DNA from: CAXTEJ01 sp964243295
GTDB lineage: Bacteria; Actinomycetota; Actinomycetes; Actinomycetales; Angustibacteraceae
Direction: 5' to 3'
NCBI GenBank assembly: GCA_964243295.1
Contig: CAXTEJ010000089.1
Coordinates: 1-8,343, forward strand
Length of the DNA stretch: 8,343 nt
The position numbers and the translations under genes were made by a program. The notes beneath the pieces are model-generated. The model had not been told where the DNA came from, made no database searches, and saw only the letters and a program-made list of their open reading frames with translations. Of this stretch, positions 6,190-8,343 are shown piece by piece; position 1 is the stretch's first letter, and each line of letters opens with the position of its first letter.

Positions 6190-7200
6190 ATGGACTTCCG
6201 CTACCTCGGCAACTCAGGCCTGAAGATCTCCGAGATCACCTACGGCAACTGGCTCACCCACGGCTCGCAGGTCGAGAACGACGTCGCCACGCAGTGCGTG
6301 CACGCCGCCCTCGACGCGGGCATCACGACCTTCGACACCGCCGACGTCTACGCCGCCACCAAGGCCGAGACCGTCCTCGGCGACGCGCTCAAGGGCCAGC
6401 GCCGGCAGTCCCTCGAGATCTTCACGAAGGTCTACTTCCCCACCGGCACCGGGCCCAACGACACCGGCCTGTCGCGCAAGCACATCATGGAGTCGATCGA
6501 CGGCTCGCTGCAGCGGCTGCAGACCGACTACGTCGACCTCTACCAGGCCCACCGCTACGACTCCGAGACCCCGCTCGAGGAGACGATGCAGGCCTTCGCC
6601 GACGTCGTCCGCCAGGGCAAGGCCCTCTACATCGGGGTCAGCGAGTGGACCGCCGACCAGCTGCGGGCCGGCGTCGAGCTGAGCCGCCAGCTCGGCTTCC
6701 AGCTGATCTCCAACCAGCCGCAGTACTCCGCGCTCTACCGCGTCATCGAGGCCGAGGTCGTGCCGGCGTCCCGCGAGATCGGCGTCGGGCAGATCGTCTT
6801 CTCGCCCATCGCGCAGGGCGTGCTGACGGGCAAGTACAAGCCCGGCCAGGCACCGCCGCAGGGCTCGCGCGCCACCGACGAGAAGGGCGGCGCCGACATG
6901 ATCAAGCACTTCATGGACGACGACGTGCTCGGCCGGGTGCAGCAGCTGCAGCCGGTGGCCGACGACCTGGGCCTGAGCATGGCCCAGCTCGCGGTGGCGT
7001 GGGTGCTGCAGGAGGACAACGTGGCGGCAGCCATCGTGGGTGCCTCGCGTCCTGAGCAGGTGGAAGACAACGTCAAGGCGGCGGGCGTGCGCATCCCCGC
7101 CGACGCCATGGCGCGCATCGACGAGGCGCTGGGTGACGTCGTGCTGCGCGACCCCGCGCTCACGGCGCAGAGCGCGCCGACCACGCGCATCGGCAGCTAG
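6190..7200 (+). CDS. Aldo/keto reductase, Kv-beta-like
   Basis: This 336-residue protein is a complete NADPH-dependent aldo/keto reductase with the (beta/alpha)8 fold, expected to reduce aldehydes or ketones in the cytosol. The start FRYLGNSGLKISEITYGNW is family-typical. The catalytic tetrad reads D49 and Y54 in FDTADVYAATKAETVLG, K80 in EIFTKVYFP, and H121 in VDLYQAHRYD. Later cofactor-site stretches are SNQPQYSAL (175-182), FSPIAQGVLTGKYKPGQ (204-220) and AIVGASRPEQVEDNVKA (281-297). GLSRKHIMESIDGSLQRLQTDYVDLYQ and the TADVYAATKAE segment resemble potassium-channel beta subunits and their bacterial relatives. All four catalytic residues are intact, so it should be an active enzyme. The ATG at 6190 is chosen over the GTG at 6181 because it starts the conserved sequence and lies 7 nt after TAGGGT. 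The gene appears monocistronic, with its own promoter and a hairpin after its stop. The physiological substrate is unknown. Confidence 0.94.
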   Translation: MDFRYLGNSGLKISEITYGNWLTHGSQVENDVATQCVHAALDAGITTFDTADVYAATKAETVLGDALKGQRRQSLEIFTKVYFPTGTGPNDTGLSRKHIMESIDGSLQRLQTDYVDLYQAHRYDSETPLEETMQAFADVVRQGKALYIGVSEWTADQLRAGVELSRQLGFQLISNQPQYSALYRVIEAEVVPASREIGVGQIVFSPIAQGVLTGKYKPGQAPPQGSRATDEKGGADMIKHFMDDDVLGRVQQLQPVADDLGLSMAQLAVAWVLQEDNVAAAIVGASRPEQVEDNVKAAGVRIPADAMARIDEALGDVVLRDPALTAQSAPTTRIGS

Positions 7201-7203
7201 CCT

Positions 7204-7239
7204 CCGCCGGACGGCGGCGCCCCTGTGGGCGTCGCCGCC
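7204..7239. terminator. GC-rich hairpin between convergent genes, possible bidirectional terminator
   Basis: The 46-bp gap between the reductase stop (7200) and the convergent small gene contains overlapping inverted repeats. GGCGG-CGCCC (7213-7222) pairs with GGGCG and CCGCC (7227-7231 and 7235-7239) around a CTGT loop, with a 3-nt bulge (7232-7234). Alternatively CCGCC (7204-7208) pairs with GGCGG (7213-7217). No T-tract is present on either side, so this is a U-less terminator candidate of the kind proposed in actinobacteria, not a canonical one. Confidence 0.42.
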
Positions 7240-7246
7240 GGCGCCG

Positions 7247-7456
7247 CTACTCGACCGGTCGCAGGCTCATCGGGCCGTAGACGGGCTGCGCGTTCTCCAG
7301 CAGCACCACCTGTTCGACCCCGGCGTCCAGCAGCGCGCGCCACTCCTCGCCCAGCCAGCTCTCGGCGTCCGACTGCGTCGGGAAGATCGCGGACGTCGGC
7401 TCGGCCGGGGTGCCGCCCTCGGCGTCCTCATAGCGCCAGGTCCACGCGTCGCTCAT
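7247..7456 (-). CDS. Small conserved-looking hypothetical protein, 69 aa
   Basis: This 69-residue, acidic, soluble protein begins MSDAWTWRYEDAEGG and contains FPTQSDAESWLGEEWRALL (25-43), a VEQVVLLENAQPVYGPMSL block (47-65) and a short tail. It has three Trp residues and no membrane segment, signal peptide or Cys. I recall similar short proteins with the WxWRYE, FPTQxDAESWLGExWR and YGPMSL motifs in actinobacterial genomes, all of unknown function. I chose ATG 7456 over the upstream start at 7549 because that extension overlaps the uroporphyrinogen methyltransferase tail and because TAGGCT lies 7 nt before this ATG. It follows the methyltransferase stop by 10 nt, so it may also be transcribed from that gene's promoter. 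It is probably real; no function is assigned. Confidence 0.82.
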   Translation of the reverse strand: MSDAWTWRYEDAEGGTPAEPTSAIFPTQSDAESWLGEEWRALLDAGVEQVVLLENAQPVYGPMSLRPVE

Positions 7457-7463
7457 GACCGGC

Positions 7464-7492
7464 AGCCTAGGCCCGCTGCCCGCTCGCGTCAC
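7464..7492 (-). promoter_or_regulatory. Promoter with leaderless spacing (GTGACG-17-TAGGCT) for the 69-aa protein gene
   Basis: Read on the minus strand, GTGACG (7492-7487) is a fair -35, separated by 17 nt from TAGGCT (7469-7464). Seven nt (GCCGGTC) then lead to ATG 7456. This is the most complete promoter in the window. The TAG of the -10 box (7469-7467) is also the stop codon of the upstream uroporphyrinogen-III methyltransferase gene, and the -35 lies inside that gene's coding tail. Confidence 0.62.
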
Positions 7493-8343
7493 CGGGCGGC
7501 TGCCCACCGACCGCGGCCGTGCCGACCGCTGTGCCGTTCGCTGCCGCACCGACCGCCGCCACCGCGCCGATGACGACGACCGCGGGCGAGCGGACGCCGG
7601 CCCCGTCGGCGCGCACCCCCGCCAGCGTGCTGCGGACGACGCGCTGGCCGGGCAGCCCGCCCTCCTGGATGCAGGCGACCGGGGTGTCGGCGGCCATGCC
7701 GTGGACGAGCAGCTCGGCGGCGATCAGCGGCAGGTTGTCGACCGCCATCAGGCACACGAGGGTCGTGCCGCTGCGGGCGAGGCCGTCCCACCGGACGCTG
7801 CCGCGCGGGTCGCCGGGAGGCACGTGGCCCGAGACGACGCTGAAGCCCTGCGAGAGCCCGCGGTGGGTGACCGGCACCCCGGCGAGTCCCGGCACCGCGA
7901 CGGCGCTCGTGACGCCGGGCACGACCTCGACCTGCAGGCCAGCAGCGAGGCACGCCTCGACCTCCTCCATGCCGCGGCCGAGCACGAACGGGTCACCGCC
8001 CTTGAGCCGCACCACCACCCGCCCGGCGCCCGCGTGCTCGACCAGCAGCGCGTTGATGCGCTCCTGCGGGGTGAAGGCGCCACGCGGCAGCTTGGAGACG
8101 TCGATGACCAGCACGTCCTCGCGCAGCGCCTGCAGCGACGCGAGCGGCGCCAGCCGGTCGACCACCACGACGTCGGCCTCCCCGAGCCGCTCGAACCCCC
8201 GCCGGGTCAGCAGCCCGGGGTCACCGGGGCCCCCGCCGACCAGCACGACGCGGCCGACCGCGGCGGTGCCGCGGTGCGGACGCTGCGCCGGCGCGGCACC
8301 CGACCGCAGCGCCTGCTCGACCGCCGCGACGGCCGCGTCGCGC
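7467..8343 (-). CDS. cobA: Uroporphyrinogen-III C-methyltransferase (SUMT), N-terminus beyond the window edge
   Basis: This enzyme uses two SAM to methylate uroporphyrinogen III at C-2 and C-7, giving precorrin-2, the branch point to siroheme and cobalamin. Visible residues (291, numbered from 8342) include VLVGGGPGDPGLLT (33-46), the SAM-binding N-terminal loop; VVVRLKGGDPFVLGRGMEEVE (109-129), the signature motif with Met where GRGGEE is usual; PGVTSAVAVPGLAGVPVTHRG (142-162); and CLMAVDNLP (197-205). The catalytic fold is complete. The GTG at 8246 is tempting as a start, but the frame stays open to the window edge with RDAAVAAVEQALRSGAA and a short linker, which suggests a preceding domain. 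A CysG-like precorrin-2 dehydrogenase/ferrochelatase domain is plausible. The last 25 residues are a Gly/Ala-rich tail. The SUMT function is nearly certain; the fusion is inference. Confidence 0.92.
   Translation of the reverse strand, partial: RDAAVAAVEQALRSGAAPAQRPHRGTAAVGRVVLVGGGPGDPGLLTRRGFERLGEADVVVVDRLAPLASLQALREDVLVIDVSKLPRGAFTPQERINALLVEHAGAGRVVVRLKGGDPFVLGRGMEEVEACLAAGLQVEVVPGVTSAVAVPGLAGVPVTHRGLSQGFSVVSGHVPPGDPRGSVRWDGLARSGTTLVCLMAVDNLPLIAAELLVHGMAADTPVACIQEGGLPGQRVVRSTLAGVRADGAGVRSPAVVVIGAVAAVGAAANGTAVGTAAVGGQPPGDASGQRA

Noticed and set aside
8244..8246. GTG at 8246 as the start of the SUMT gene
   Set aside because: The frame stays open to the window edge, with plausible helix and linker sequence upstream and no start-proximal TANNNT box, so the protein probably begins outside the window.
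1..8343. A novel defence, mobile or CRISPR-type system
   Set aside because: I saw no repeat-spacer pattern, transposase, integrase, nuclease, toxin-antitoxin pair or tRNA. Base composition and gene types are uniform and housekeeping-like.

Overview
This window is very GC-rich, gene-dense bacterial chromosome. Codon third positions are overwhelmingly G or C, several genes start with GTG, a DUF3043 protein (a family I know only from actinobacteria) is present, and several genes carry a TANNNT box 6-7 nt before the start codon. Together these point to an actinomycete. I cannot name the genus. I see no mobile element, CRISPR array, tRNA or rRNA, and no sign of recent transfer. This is ordinary core and near-core chromosome, and no obviously new multi-gene system is visible.

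Left part (2-3577), cell-surface module. A 5'-truncated SAM-dependent methyltransferase is coupled through a GTGA overlap to an integral-membrane acyltransferase of the Acyl_transf_3 (OafA) family. Facing them, with a single base between the stop codons, is a DUF2142 multi-pass membrane protein that looks like a GT-C type glycosyltransferase. This set suggests assembly and decoration of a surface glycan, but the substrate cannot be read from the sequence.

Middle (3578-6159). A 166-bp divergent region carries opposing start-proximal -10 boxes. To its right, on the + strand, are a cation-diffusion-facilitator transporter of the SLC30A9-like type, a small two-helix DUF3043 membrane protein, and a CmoM/SmtA-like class I methyltransferase. 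They are tightly packed, with gaps of 9 and 4 nt.

Right part (6177-8343). A Kv-beta-like aldo/keto reductase (+) converges through a GC-rich hairpin on a minus-strand pair. That pair is a 69-residue conserved-looking small protein and, upstream of it, the uroporphyrinogen-III C-methyltransferase domain of a siroheme/cobalamin enzyme. The enzyme's reading frame stays open to the window edge, so its N-terminus (possibly a CysG-type precorrin-2 dehydrogenase domain) lies outside.

The most notable signal is shared architecture rather than one gene. Five of the eight genes (DUF2142, CDF, DUF3043, AKR and the 69-aa protein) have a TAG(G/C)(G/C)T box whose last base lies 6-7 nt before the start codon, as expected for leaderless mRNAs. 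In two of them the TAG of the box is also the stop codon of the gene upstream.
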